Notes: generated from the letters alone by a model not told the origin. Numbered from the stretch's first letter, positions 34,364-43,215 are shown. The stretch: 64,000 nucleotides of DNA from FEN-1279 sp964501535 (GCA_964501535.1 CAZCSV010000009.1:1-64000), one strand, 5' to 3'. Numbers and translations are program-made.

Positions 34364-35854
34364 TTAATTAATGTTTTCCTTACTGCATATTAACTTCTCT
34401 ACAATTTTCGAAGATGATAAAACTCCGGGCACTCCTGCTCCCGGATGTGTACCCGCACCTGCAAAAAAGAGATTATCAAAATCTTCCGATTGATTGTGAG
34501 GTCTGAACCAGGCTGATTGTCGTAAAATCGGTTCCACTGAAAACGCGGAGCCCTTGTAACTATTTAATGTATTCTGAAAATATAAAGGATCTATTATATG
34601 CTCTGCTATAATGTTTTTCTGTAAATCGGGAAGATAATTTTCTTCAATAAAATCCATAATCTTATCTCTGTATATTTTTCTCGTTTTTTTCCAATCAACT
34701 TTAGCGTCTAAATGAGGAACAGGTGAGAGAACGTAAAAAGACTCGCAACCTTCGGGAGCTATTGAACTGTCGGTTATGGTAGGCATGTGCAGATATAGTG
34801 AAAAATCATCTGCAAGTATCTTGTTTCTGAAAATATCATCGAGTAATCCTTTGTATCTTTTCCCGAGTATGATGTTATGATGCGCAAGCTTGGAATCAAG
34901 AAATCTCTTTTTTGTTCCAAAATAGATTACAAAGAGAGACATACTGTATCTCAAGCTTGATATTTTACTGTCTGAATATTTTTTCCTGTATTTTTCCTGT
35001 ATTAGATTTTTATAGGTCCAGCCGACTTCGGCATTTGATACGATATAATCAGCATTATGTGTGTTCCCGTCTTTTAAGCAGATTCCCTTTATTATTCTTT
35101 TTCCGGCAAGAAGTTCCTTGACTTCACTGTTATAATGAATTTTTCCGCCAAGTTCTTCAAACAATTTGACAAGCCCTTTAATAATGGAACCTGTCCCACC
35201 CATTGCATAATGGACACCAAATTCTCTTTCAAGGTAATGTATTAATGTATATATGGAAGTAGTCTGAAAAGGATTTCCTCCGACAAGCAAAGGATGGAAG
35301 GAAAAACATTGTTTTAAAAAATCATTTTTAATGAATCCCGAAACATATTTGTAAACAGTTTTATGGGATTTTAATTTTATCAGGTCAGGAAATATTTTTA
35401 ACATATCCGAAATTTTTGAAAAAGGCTTATCTGCAAGTTCTATAAATCCTTTGTCAAATATCGGTTTCATATTTTTTACCAGATTCTTGTATCCTTCCAC
35501 GTCTTTAGGATTCCACTTTTTTATTTCATCTAAAGTGAAGTCAAAATCATTATTATAATCAAAAAATTTTCCACCCGAATTGAATATCCTGTAAAAAGGC
35601 TGCACAGGAACAATCTTGAAATAATCCTCGGTTTTTTTACCCGCTGCCTGAAAAATCTCGTCAAATAAAAATGGAGCGGTAATCACTGTAGGACCCCCGT
35701 CAAATTTAAATCCGTTTATTTCAAATACGTATCCTCTACCACCGGGTTTATCAAGCTTTTCGAAAATTTCAACATTAAAACCTTTTGCGGCCAGTCTGAT
35801 TGCAGCCCCCAGACCTCCAAAGCCACTGCCGATTACAATTATTTTTTTACCCAT
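34364..35854 (-). CDS. crtI: Phytoene desaturase
   Basis: The ATG at 35854 is preferred over the upstream one at 35875 because the protein then begins directly with the FAD motif (MGKKIIVIGSGFGGLGAAIR); it has 496 residues. FDGGPTVITAPFLFDEIF (about 46-63) and FAGAGTHPGAGVPGVLSSSK near the C-terminus are the CrtI signatures. It converts phytoene to lycopene through successive desaturations. It overlaps crtYd by 16 bases. Confidence 0.85.
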   Translation of the reverse strand: MGKKIIVIGSGFGGLGAAIRLAAKGFNVEIFEKLDKPGGRGYVFEINGFKFDGGPTVITAPFLFDEIFQAAGKKTEDYFKIVPVQPFYRIFNSGGKFFDYNNDFDFTLDEIKKWNPKDVEGYKNLVKNMKPIFDKGFIELADKPFSKISDMLKIFPDLIKLKSHKTVYKYVSGFIKNDFLKQCFSFHPLLVGGNPFQTTSIYTLIHYLEREFGVHYAMGGTGSIIKGLVKLFEELGGKIHYNSEVKELLAGKRIIKGICLKDGNTHNADYIVSNAEVGWTYKNLIQEKYRKKYSDSKISSLRYSMSLFVIYFGTKKRFLDSKLAHHNIILGKRYKGLLDDIFRNKILADDFSLYLHMPTITDSSIAPEGCESFYVLSPVPHLDAKVDWKKTRKIYRDKIMDFIEENYLPDLQKNIIAEHIIDPLYFQNTLNSYKGSAFSVEPILRQSAWFRPHNQSEDFDNLFFAGAGTHPGAGVPGVLSSSKIVEKLICSKENIN

Positions 35855-36138
35855 TTTTTTAAAGTTAATTCCCAAATAATTAAATTAAATGTAAGCAAAC
35901 TGAATCCAAAAAAGAAATCTTCTATAGGAATTGTAAATATTCTCAGATTCAGATTGTTAGAATTATCATATATCACTATTGGTCTCCATGTAAGATATCC
36001 ATTAATTAATAATATCATTATTGCCATTATCCCCCAAAAAATCCAGAAACTTTTATTAAAAAATAATTTTGTGCCTAAAAGCATATCCAATATAAAAATT
36101 ATTATTATAGATATTAATGCTAAATAAGTGTATTCCAT
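35839..36138 (-). CDS. crtYd: Lycopene cyclase subunit CrtYd-type
   Basis: This 99-residue protein has three membrane helices with the heterodimeric lycopene-cyclase motif TIPIEDFFFGFSLL (about 70-83) and a Trp-Glu (IWELTL) near the end. It is the partner of the adjacent CrtYc-type protein; together they form one beta-cyclase, as in Actinobacteria and some Bacteroidota. It overlaps its partner by 1 base. Confidence 0.8.
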   Translation of the reverse strand: MEYTYLALISIIIIFILDMLLGTKLFFNKSFWIFWGIMAIMILLINGYLTWRPIVIYDNSNNLNLRIFTIPIEDFFFGFSLLTFNLIIWELTLKKWVKK

Positions 36139-36461
36139 TATTTAATATTTCTTTGATATTTTTTTATAAAATACTTCACGCTTTCCCATGTGAAAATCCC
36201 GCAAAAAGGTATTATTATGAAAAACAACACTTCTTCTACAGGTAAATTTATTATTTTATATCCGATTATATATGAATCATTAAAGCTCCAATGTCCTTTA
36301 TAGGTTGCAAAAACATCCCATGCTATAAATAAAATAAACGGAATGCCAATTGAAATTATCAATCTCAATGGCTTTTTATAAAAATCAATTTCCCTGCTGA
36401 AACTCAGGATAAAAGGAAAGAAAAAAGCAATTAATAATACTATAAAATATTCGTATTTCAT
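36138..36461 (-). CDS. crtYc: Lycopene cyclase subunit CrtYc-type
   Basis: This 107-residue protein has three membrane helices. It has the signature FIAWDVFATYKGHWSFN (about 44-60), then YIIGYKIINLPVEEVLFFI (about 64-82) and TWESVKYF. It pairs with CrtYd to close a beta-ionone ring on lycopene. CrtYc/CrtYd-type cyclases in related pathways can give monocyclic products, which matches the presence of CruF for the other end. Confidence 0.8.
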   Translation of the reverse strand: MKYEYFIVLLIAFFFPFILSFSREIDFYKKPLRLIISIGIPFILFIAWDVFATYKGHWSFNDSYIIGYKIINLPVEEVLFFIIIPFCGIFTWESVKYFIKKYQRNIK

Positions 36462-37165
36462 TTGATGACTGAAGTAAAATAAATAATGTCTATAATGATG
36501 AACTGAACAATATTAATCATTAAAATATAATATGACAATAATTTTAAAAACTTACTATGAATATTTAGTAAATCTCGCATTTCCTTCTTAAATAAATAAT
36601 TTGCCAGATATGAATATAAAAATCCCATTATCCACCAACTTATATAATTATTTATAGGGATGCTTCCTTTTTCCCATATCCAGAATTGATTATAAAATGC
36701 CGCAAAAGGCTCAAGCAATATATCGATAAAAAGAATAAAAATAGATGTAATTATTAAAACTGCTAAATCGTTATTTAATTTTCTAAAAATCAATTTTGTA
36801 ACTATATAAGCATTGATTGTTATTATATACCAACTGAATGCAATTGCTATCGGCACTTTCCCGAATAATAAGGGCGCGATTCTTTCCGTATAGTAGTAAT
36901 TACCGAAAGGATAACCGAATATTACTCCAAGATATTCTATTAAAAATGATGATGTTATTAATATTAAACTAAAAATGATAACTTTTTTCCTGTTAAAAAA
37001 CCTTAATAAAAATAAAAATGTGGTGATTGCCTGCAGAGAAAGATAAATATTAGTAGTCCATAAATATTGTCCGAATCCCAAATCGAATATCATAATAAGC
37101 AAACCCACAGGGGTCATTATAAGTACAATGAAAAACAATATTTTAATTATTTTATCTATTAGCAT
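36458..37165 (-). CDS. cruF: CruF-type carotenoid 1',2'-hydratase (DUF422)
   Basis: The 235 residues form about seven membrane helices. The DUF422 signature is clear: EYLGVIFGYPFGNYYYTERI (about 80-99), VPIAIAFSWYII, and DILLEPFAAFYNQFWIWEKG (about 148-167) followed by IPINNYISWW. CruF adds water to the linear psi end of gamma-carotene-type molecules, making the 1'-hydroxyl that later accepts a sugar. It overlaps crtYc by 4 bases. Confidence 0.75.
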   Translation of the reverse strand: MLIDKIIKILFFIVLIMTPVGLLIMIFDLGFGQYLWTTNIYLSLQAITTFLFLLRFFNRKKVIIFSLILITSSFLIEYLGVIFGYPFGNYYYTERIAPLLFGKVPIAIAFSWYIITINAYIVTKLIFRKLNNDLAVLIITSIFILFIDILLEPFAAFYNQFWIWEKGSIPINNYISWWIMGFLYSYLANYLFKKEMRDLLNIHSKFLKLLSYYILMINIVQFIIIDIIYFTSVIK

Positions 37166-38300
37166 TTTTTGTCCCGTAAATCCTACCTTTCCATTTAGAA
37201 CCTTTCCCGAAAATATTCCATCTTATTGAATTAATTGATATAATAATAAGGAATAATATTCCCAGAGGATGAATAAATGCCGACAAAATACTGGTTTTAA
37301 ATTTATAACAAAGTAACAATCTTGTTATTAGTAAAATAAAAACCTGGGTTGATATTAAATAAAAAGAAAGAAAATGTATTTCAAAAAAATAAGAATTGAT
37401 TAATAATATAAAAGGTAATATGTTAAATGCGAATAACATTAATATCACCAGGCTGCTGAAAATAACCGATTTATTGAGCCCGGGAAATATGTTCTTGGAA
37501 AAACCCTCCCATACACCTTTAATATCCTTATACATTCTGCAGCTCAGCATTTCCATTCCATCGGCGGCTATTAAGCGAAATCCCGCTTCCTTTATTTTTC
37601 TTGCAAGCCAGACATCCTCTACAATTTTATCCTTTACATTTTCATACCCCCCAATTTTATCGAAAACATTTTTATTGAAAAGCATAAACTGACCTATTCC
37701 AATGCTGAACTTTGTATACCCTTTCTTCTCGAGGAAATAAAATGGTAATAGAGTTAATGTTATATAATGCAGCAATGGGATTATCAGTTTTTCAGAAAAT
37801 GTTTTTGTAATTTGATAGGGAATTAAAGTTAATAAGTCAGCTTTTTTTGATATTGCTGTTTCCATCGAGAGCTTTAATGAATTCTTATTGTGTATTGTAT
37901 CCGCATCCGTAAATAATAACCACGAACCTTTTGCTTTTTGTGAAAGACAGTGACAGGCATAATTTTTTCCCGTCCATTCATCGGGCATCTCTTCCCCCTT
38001 AAGAATTATTAATTCGGAATGTGTAATCTTGATTTCCTGTAAAATTTTATATGTATTATCAGTCGAATTGTCATCAAGTACAATTACTTCATATTCCGGA
38101 TAATTCTGTTCTAATAATGATGTTAAGCAGTTTTCAATATTATCTTCTTCATTACGTGCAGGTACAAGTACAGAAATAAATGGTAGCCTTTCATCATCTA
38201 TTTTCTCTGTTTTTTTTCTTGATAATATTTTTAAATTCCATAAAGTAAGGAAAAGTAAAGATAATAGTATTAAAGATATTATTGTATTATAATAAATCAT
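37152..38300 (-). CDS. Family 2 glycosyltransferase (CruC-like)
   Basis: The 382 residues have an N-terminal membrane helix, a GT-A domain (SVLVPARNEEDNIENCLTSL, VIVLDDNSTDNT, LLFTDADTIH with the DxD-type metal site) and two or three C-terminal helices. By context and family it should glycosylate the 1'-hydroxy carotenoid, as CruC does in Chlorobi. It overlaps cruF by 14 bases and the acyltransferase by 4 bases. Confidence 0.7.
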   Translation of the reverse strand: MIYYNTIISLILLSLLFLTLWNLKILSRKKTEKIDDERLPFISVLVPARNEEDNIENCLTSLLEQNYPEYEVIVLDDNSTDNTYKILQEIKITHSELIILKGEEMPDEWTGKNYACHCLSQKAKGSWLLFTDADTIHNKNSLKLSMETAISKKADLLTLIPYQITKTFSEKLIIPLLHYITLTLLPFYFLEKKGYTKFSIGIGQFMLFNKNVFDKIGGYENVKDKIVEDVWLARKIKEAGFRLIAADGMEMLSCRMYKDIKGVWEGFSKNIFPGLNKSVIFSSLVILMLFAFNILPFILLINSYFFEIHFLSFYLISTQVFILLITRLLLCYKFKTSILSAFIHPLGILFLIIISINSIRWNIFGKGSKWKGRIYGTKNANR

Positions 38301-39010
38301 TTTTCACTTCTGTCGATAATTTCGCTGCTTGATTTTTTACCTCTGAATATTGTTGAAAATTGTCCAAAATCTCTTTTTAGAATACAGTAGTTAACATCAT
38401 CGAGCAATTCAAGGATACGTTTTTTTAAAAAATCAGTAAATTCTTTAATATTTGTATCATCATATTTAATGCTTTGCCCAATATTTATAAATATATCAGG
38501 CCTTTGCTCTTTTACAAACTCGTAACTGAAAGTCAAAGGAAGAACATTAACATCTTTAATCTTAGAAATAATCTTTGATATCCCGTTATAAAACACTATG
38601 GGTCTTGTATTATAAGGAAGCATCTCACCCTGAGGAAAAATCCAAAGAGTTTTTTCCGAATTTTGCAAGAGATTTATACTGTATAATATTGCATCGTATG
38701 ATTTTATTAGTGACGATTTATCTATGGAAAAAGCCCCAAGTTTAGTAAAAAATCTATATATATTTAATTGTTTCTCTTCCATTATTATGTATGCATCCTT
38801 ATTCCATCTTTTATATGAAAGATAAAATGCAATGAGACCATCCCACCAGTTTGAGTGATTCGCATATATAATTGTAGGCAGATTTTCCTTTAAATCTCTT
38901 AAATTATTTTCTCCTTTTATTCGTATGCTGTTAAAATGTTTTCTAATAATATGGGAATTGTAAATAGAAAATATTTTCTGAAACAAAATATTTTTTTTCG
39001 CTTCAATCAT
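38297..39010 (-). CDS. PlsC-like acyltransferase (CruD-like)
   Basis: The 237 residues carry the HxxxxD acyltransferase motif as NHSNWWDG (about 52-59) and a second block IFPQGEMLP (about 128-136). It is the first gene of the carotenoid operon. With the glycosyltransferase next door, I infer that it esterifies the carotenoid glycoside with a fatty acid, like CruD; a phospholipid role cannot be excluded. Confidence 0.65.
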   Translation of the reverse strand: MIEAKKNILFQKIFSIYNSHIIRKHFNSIRIKGENNLRDLKENLPTIIYANHSNWWDGLIAFYLSYKRWNKDAYIIMEEKQLNIYRFFTKLGAFSIDKSSLIKSYDAILYSINLLQNSEKTLWIFPQGEMLPYNTRPIVFYNGISKIISKIKDVNVLPLTFSYEFVKEQRPDIFINIGQSIKYDDTNIKEFTDFLKKRILELLDDVNYCILKRDFGQFSTIFRGKKSSSEIIDRSEK

Positions 39011-39128
39011 TTAATAAAAATACCTAAATAATGATTATTATTAAATACATTAATCTTATTTCATAACAGAAGGTATCGAAAAATCTTTCAGTTTAATATT
39101 AGTTTAATAATATTCCGGTTTTTCTTTT

Positions 39129-39268
39129 GAGTAACTCTTGTGCAATTTGAGGTAATCAGGTGCAATCTGAGGTAAAATAATTTTCAGGAAGTGAGATTTT
39201 AAGCTGTTTTCGAGGTTTTTTCTTACCCTTTCACGGTAAAGATTATCCCGTTTCGGGATTGGGCGTGC
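39129..39268 (+). repeat. Dispersed repeat copy 7 (variant T arm)
   Basis: The 10-bp array starts near 39139 (TGCAATTTGAGGTAATCAGG). The anticodon-like stem-loop TTACC-CTTTCAC-GGTAA is perfectly paired. The T arm is the variant ATCCCG-TTT-CGGGAT (39245-39259), identical to copy 3. The core ends GGGCGTGC at 39268. It fills the interval between the carotenoid operon promoter and katG. Confidence 0.75.
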
Positions 39269-39341
39269 GAATACAATGAATAATTATTAATGTTCAATGA
39301 ATTTGAAATTCTTTATTCATTTTTATTTCATTATTATAAAT

Positions 39342-39373
39342 AAAAGGCGGTTTTTTTACATCACCCGCCTTTT
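39342..39373 (-). terminator. Terminator of katG
   Basis: Arms AAAAGGCGG and CCGCCTTTT pair across a 14-base loop, about 45 bases beyond the katG stop on the minus strand. Confidence 0.7.
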
Positions 39374-39417
39374 CGATTATGTATTATTTTGGTTTCCGTT
39401 GTTCAAAATTCGGTGAG

Positions 39418-41613
39418 CTAAAATCGGTCCAGATTCATTACTTTATCCCACGCTTTAATAAAATCTTTCACGAATTTTTCTCCTGCATCGGAACTTCCGT
39501 ATACTTCCGCTAATGCCCTCAGCTCCGAGTTCGAACCGAAAATAAGATCCACACGTGTTGCGGTCCATTTAAGTTCACCGGTTTTACGATCGTGTCCTTC
39601 AAATAATTCTTTATTCCTGTCTATCGCTTTCCATTCAGTTTTCATATCAAGCAGATTTACAAAGAAATCGTTTGTAAGAACTTCAGGACGGTTTGTGAAT
39701 ACGCCGTTTTTAGAGTTATCATAGTTAGTGTTCAATACACGCATACCACCAACGAGGACTGTCATCTCGGGTGCAGTTAATGTTAGCAGTTGTGCTTTAT
39801 CTATCAATAATTCTTCGGCAGACACGGAAAATTTTGTCTTCAGGTAATTTCGGAATCCGTCTGCAACCGGCTCTAACACTTTAAAGGAATTGATATCTGT
39901 TTGTTCCTGCGAGGCATCCATACGACCGGGAGTAAAAGGTACTTTTATATCATAACCTGCATCTTTTGCCGCTTTTTCTACTCCTACACAGCCTGCCAGA
40001 ACGATAAGGTCTGCGAGCGAAACCTTCTTGCCTTTAGTCTGCGAATCGTTGAATTTATTTTGTAAATCTTCCAGTGTTTCCAGTACCTTTTTAAGTTGAA
40101 CGGGATTATTAACCTTCCAATCCTTTTGAGGAGCAAGTCGAATCCGTGCACCATTGGCTCCTCCGCGTTTATCCGAGCCACGGAAAGTCGATGCGGAAGC
40201 CCATGCAGTTGAAACCAATTGAGATAATGTTAACCCCGAATTCAATATCCTTTCTTTTAATGCCTCAATATCTTTTTCGTCAATTAACTCGTGATTGACT
40301 GCCGGAATCGGGTCCTGCCAAATCAACTCTTCTTTAGGAACTTCAGGTCCCAGATAGCGTGAGCGTGGTCCCATATCTCTGTGTGTAAGCTTGAACCAGG
40401 CACGTGCGAATGCATCCGTAAACTCATCCGGGTTTTCCATAAATCTCCTTGAAATCTTTTCGTAAGCAGGGTCAAACCTTAAAGATAGGTCAGTGGTTAA
40501 CATTTTTGGCGTATGCCTTTTAGACTTGTCGTGAGCATCCGGAACCGTACCTTTACCCATCTCATTTTTTGGCTTCCACTGGTTCGCACCGGCAGGACTT
40601 TTCTCCAATTCCCATTCATATCCGAACAGGTTCCAGAAAAAGTTATTGCTCCATTTTGTAGGTGTTGTTGTCCAGGTAACTTCCAGTCCGCTGGTAATAG
40701 TATCGCCGCCTTTTCCCGTACCGAATCCGCTCTTCCAGCCTAATCCTTGCTCTTCAATATCGGCAGCTTCTGGTTCCGGTCCGACATATTTTGCATCGCC
40801 GGCTCCGTGGGTTTTTCCGAAAGTGTGCCCGCCTGCTATAAGTGCTACTGTTTCTTCATCATTCATTGCCATACGCGCAAATGTTTCCCGGATATCCTTT
40901 GCCGCCGCAATCGGGTCTGGGTTTCCGTTTGGTCCTTCCGGATTAACGTATATTAATCCCATTTGAACTGCCGCTAGAGGATTTTCAAGGTCGCGTTCAC
41001 CGGAGTATCTTTTGTCATCCAGCCACTTGGTTTCTGAACCCCAATATACATCCTCTTCGGGTTCCCAGACATCCTCACGCCCACCTGCAAATCCGAAGGT
41101 TTTAAACCCCATTGATTCAAGAGCCACATTCCCGGCTAAAATCATAAGGTCTGCCCAGGAAATTTTTCTCCCGTACTTTTGTTTTATAGGCCAAAGTAAT
41201 CTGCGAGCCTTGTCGAGATTAACATTATCGGGCCAGCTGTTAAGCGGTGCAAACCTTTGCTGACCGCTCCCGGCACCACCGCGTCCGTCTCCGACTCGAT
41301 ACGTTCCTGCACTGTGCCATGCCATACGGATAAACAGCGGTCCGTAATGTCCGAAATCTGCAGGCCACCAGTCTTGCGAATCGGTCATTAATTTTTGAAG
41401 ATCTTTTTTTAATGCTTCATAATCGAGTTTTTTAAACTCTTCGGCATAGTTAAATTCATTACCCATCGGGTCGGATAATGAAGAGTGCTGACGTAGAATG
41501 TTTAATTTTAGTTTATTCGGCCACCAGTCGAGGTTTTTTGTTCCTCCTGTGCCAACGCTGCCTTTTGCAGCTGCCCCGGTTACAGGGCATTTGTTGTCTG
41601 ATTTTTTTCCCAT
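39418..41613 (-). CDS. katG: Catalase-peroxidase
   Basis: The 731 residues are full length for KatG. The distal haem site is RMAWHSAGTYRVGDGRGG (Arg, Trp and His), and the proximal His is in GGHTFGKTHGAGD. A second, haem-less C-terminal half is present. It breaks down hydrogen peroxide in the cytoplasm; no signal peptide is visible. It follows the Fur/PerR-type gene by 85 bases in the same direction, which suggests peroxide-responsive control. Confidence 0.97.
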   Translation of the reverse strand: MGKKSDNKCPVTGAAAKGSVGTGGTKNLDWWPNKLKLNILRQHSSLSDPMGNEFNYAEEFKKLDYEALKKDLQKLMTDSQDWWPADFGHYGPLFIRMAWHSAGTYRVGDGRGGAGSGQQRFAPLNSWPDNVNLDKARRLLWPIKQKYGRKISWADLMILAGNVALESMGFKTFGFAGGREDVWEPEEDVYWGSETKWLDDKRYSGERDLENPLAAVQMGLIYVNPEGPNGNPDPIAAAKDIRETFARMAMNDEETVALIAGGHTFGKTHGAGDAKYVGPEPEAADIEEQGLGWKSGFGTGKGGDTITSGLEVTWTTTPTKWSNNFFWNLFGYEWELEKSPAGANQWKPKNEMGKGTVPDAHDKSKRHTPKMLTTDLSLRFDPAYEKISRRFMENPDEFTDAFARAWFKLTHRDMGPRSRYLGPEVPKEELIWQDPIPAVNHELIDEKDIEALKERILNSGLTLSQLVSTAWASASTFRGSDKRGGANGARIRLAPQKDWKVNNPVQLKKVLETLEDLQNKFNDSQTKGKKVSLADLIVLAGCVGVEKAAKDAGYDIKVPFTPGRMDASQEQTDINSFKVLEPVADGFRNYLKTKFSVSAEELLIDKAQLLTLTAPEMTVLVGGMRVLNTNYDNSKNGVFTNRPEVLTNDFFVNLLDMKTEWKAIDRNKELFEGHDRKTGELKWTATRVDLIFGSNSELRALAEVYGSSDAGEKFVKDFIKAWDKVMNLDRF

Positions 41614-41698
41614 ACGTTTAATATTTTGGTTATATAAATTTAAAAATTATAAAATTATTATTTAAATACTATTATCGTTACTTTTCTTTAATTCACAG

Positions 41699-42133
41699 CT
41701 AATTATTTCTTATATTAAAAGTATCTTTGAATTTTCCAATTATCTGCAGTTTAATATCTTCTATCTTAAAACCTTTTATTTTCTTTTTTTTGAAATATTT
41801 TGCCAGAATCCTGTTTAGCTCCTCATCTTCGTAATCTTCAATTCTTTCCGAGTTCATGCAGTACAAGTGATGGTGGTTGGTCATAACAGGGTCATATCGC
41901 ATTATTCCGGAATCAGTCTTTACCTTGCTGATTATTTTGTAGCCAACCAATGTTTCGAGCACCCTGTAAATCGTACCCTTTCCAATGTTCGGGTGATTTT
42001 TCGTAACGAAGCTGATTATATTGTCAGCTGTCGGATGGTTGTTTGATTTGCTGACGGCATCAAGCACAGCAACCCTCTGAGGAGTGACCTTCAGTCCTTT
42101 TTCAGATATAAGATTTAATGTTTTACTCGTCAT
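41699..42133 (-). CDS. Fur/PerR-family regulator lacking CxxC zinc sites
   Basis: The 144 residues show the Fur winged helix (LKVTPQRVAVLDAVSKSNNH, then IGKGTIYRVLETLV) and the metal-binding run NHHHLYC (about 92-98). Only one Cys is seen, so the two CxxC structural zinc sites of typical Fur and PerR are absent. Position before katG points to a PerR-type peroxide sensor. A Fur-box-like palindrome lies 18 bases upstream of its start. Confidence 0.8.
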   Translation of the reverse strand: MTSKTLNLISEKGLKVTPQRVAVLDAVSKSNNHPTADNIISFVTKNHPNIGKGTIYRVLETLVGYKIISKVKTDSGIMRYDPVMTNHHHLYCMNSERIEDYEDEELNRILAKYFKKKKIKGFKIEDIKLQIIGKFKDTFNIRNN

Positions 42134-42150
42134 TATAATAATATGTATTA

Positions 42151-42169
42151 AATAAGAATGATTCCTATT
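42151..42169. promoter_or_regulatory. Fur/PerR-box-like palindrome
   Basis: AATAAGAAT-G-ATTCCTATT is a 9-1-9 inverted repeat with one mismatch, the geometry of Fur-family operators. It sits just before the regulator's own start, suggesting autoregulation and control of katG. Confidence 0.55.
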
Positions 42170-42257
42170 TGTAGATAAATAAAAATAATATTTATTGTAC
42201 AGATTGTCAAGTGTTAAATAGAATACAAAAAATATTAAATATACAATCTCTGTAGTC

Positions 42258-42428
42258 CATGCAATCTGAATTGAATTCAGGTAAAATAATTTTTTAAACT
42301 GTGATTTTCTGCTTTCTTTACTTCTTTTTACGTTCTTTCAAGCTGAAAATTTTCCGGGGCGAAGGAAGCCCATTTATGTGTGCAAGTATGAAGATGTGTA
42401 AATTTTAGTTTTTACAGGACTTTTTTTA
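42258..42428 (+). repeat. Dispersed repeat copy 8 (degenerate)
   Basis: Recognisable pieces are CATGCAATCTGAATTGAATT, TTTTTTAAACTGTGATTTTC, CGTTCTTTCAAGCTGAAAAT, TGTGTGC at the core end, and a decayed terminator (GTGTAAATTTTAGTTTTTAC then AGGACTTTTTTT). It is the last copy seen in the window. Confidence 0.5.
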
Positions 42429-42491
42429 TCTCTATATTTAATTAACAGTCAATAAATTGAATCCAAAGGAATTTTAATGATAAAAAAAAAA

Positions 42492-42519
42492 CCCTCGAAT
42501 AACGCTTGTCATTCGAGGG
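42492..42519 (-). terminator. Terminator of the RRM protein gene
   Basis: Arms CCCTCGAAT and ATTCGAGGG pair across 10 bases. On the minus strand it is followed by a run of nine T. Confidence 0.85.
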
Positions 42520-42542
42520 ATATAAATATTTCTCGATATATA

Positions 42543-42830
42543 TTAATATGAGTATCTGAATTTGCGGGGTTTGTTTCCTGAATTTTCCGTTTTTGGTTTC
42601 GCAACGTTAACTGTTAACGGTCTTCCGTTAAACATCTGACCATTCAGACTTTTAATTGCTTTTTCCGCCGCTTCTGAATCGGGCATTTCGATAAAACCAA
42701 AACCTTTTAATACTTTAGTGTGATTATCCCTGATAAGATTGATGCTGTCAACTTTACCGAATTCCTCAAACAATGTGCTTACTTCGTTTTCTGATGTTTC
42801 TCTGGAAATATTTCCAATGTAAATGTTCAT
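42543..42830 (-). CDS. RRM-type RNA-binding protein
   Basis: This 95-residue protein is one RNA-recognition motif with RNP2 IYIGNIS (3-9) and RNP1 KGFGFIEM (about 42-49), followed by a short basic tail (KPRKFRYSY). Such single-RRM proteins in Bacteroidota and cyanobacteria are abundant and often cold- or stress-induced RNA chaperones. The long leader upstream (GC-rich stretch near 42845) may be regulatory. It is monocistronic with its own terminator. Confidence 0.9.
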   Translation of the reverse strand: MNIYIGNISRETSENEVSTLFEEFGKVDSINLIRDNHTKVLKGFGFIEMPDSEAAEKAIKSLNGQMFNGRPLTVNVAKPKTENSGNKPRKFRYSY

Positions 42831-43163
42831 TTTTTTTACTCCTGTCCGCGTGGACTTAATTTAATTTGCAAATGCTGAACCTGCATTTGAAATAGTTAAT
42901 AAATAATTAGAAAAAAGTCTGCTTAACAATAATCTATAGAAATCTGTAACAGGATATCATTTGCGATGAATAGATTTGAAGAATTGTGATTAAATTATTC
43001 GAGGAAATGAGATTCTTATTAATTAATTTAGTATATGTATCAAGCTTTTCTTTTTTCTGCTTTCAATATAGATAATTAATTTGCTAATAGCAATATATTA
43101 TCGCCATGATTACGGATTAACCCTTAAATATCTTCGAATTATATGCCTCGTTCAATAAAAAAA
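42831..43163. other. Intergenic stretch, no gene seen
   Basis: It separates the RRM gene promoter from the terminator of the P-domain lipoprotein. No open frame or repeat copy is visible. Confidence 0.5.
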
Positions 43164-43195
43164 ACAGTTAAACGGAAATTATTCCGTTTAACTGT
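43164..43195 (-). terminator. Terminator of the P-domain lipoprotein gene
   Basis: A perfect 14-bp stem (ACAGTTAAACGGAA with TTCCGTTTAACTGT) has a 4-base loop, with A and T runs outside, so it can act in both directions. Confidence 0.85.
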
Positions 43196-43215
43196 TTTTT
43201 AAATTAAATTTCAAA

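Noticed and set aside
40646..40966. Plus-strand frames inside katG and other genes
   Set aside because: They are shadows of strongly conserved minus-strand coding sequence.
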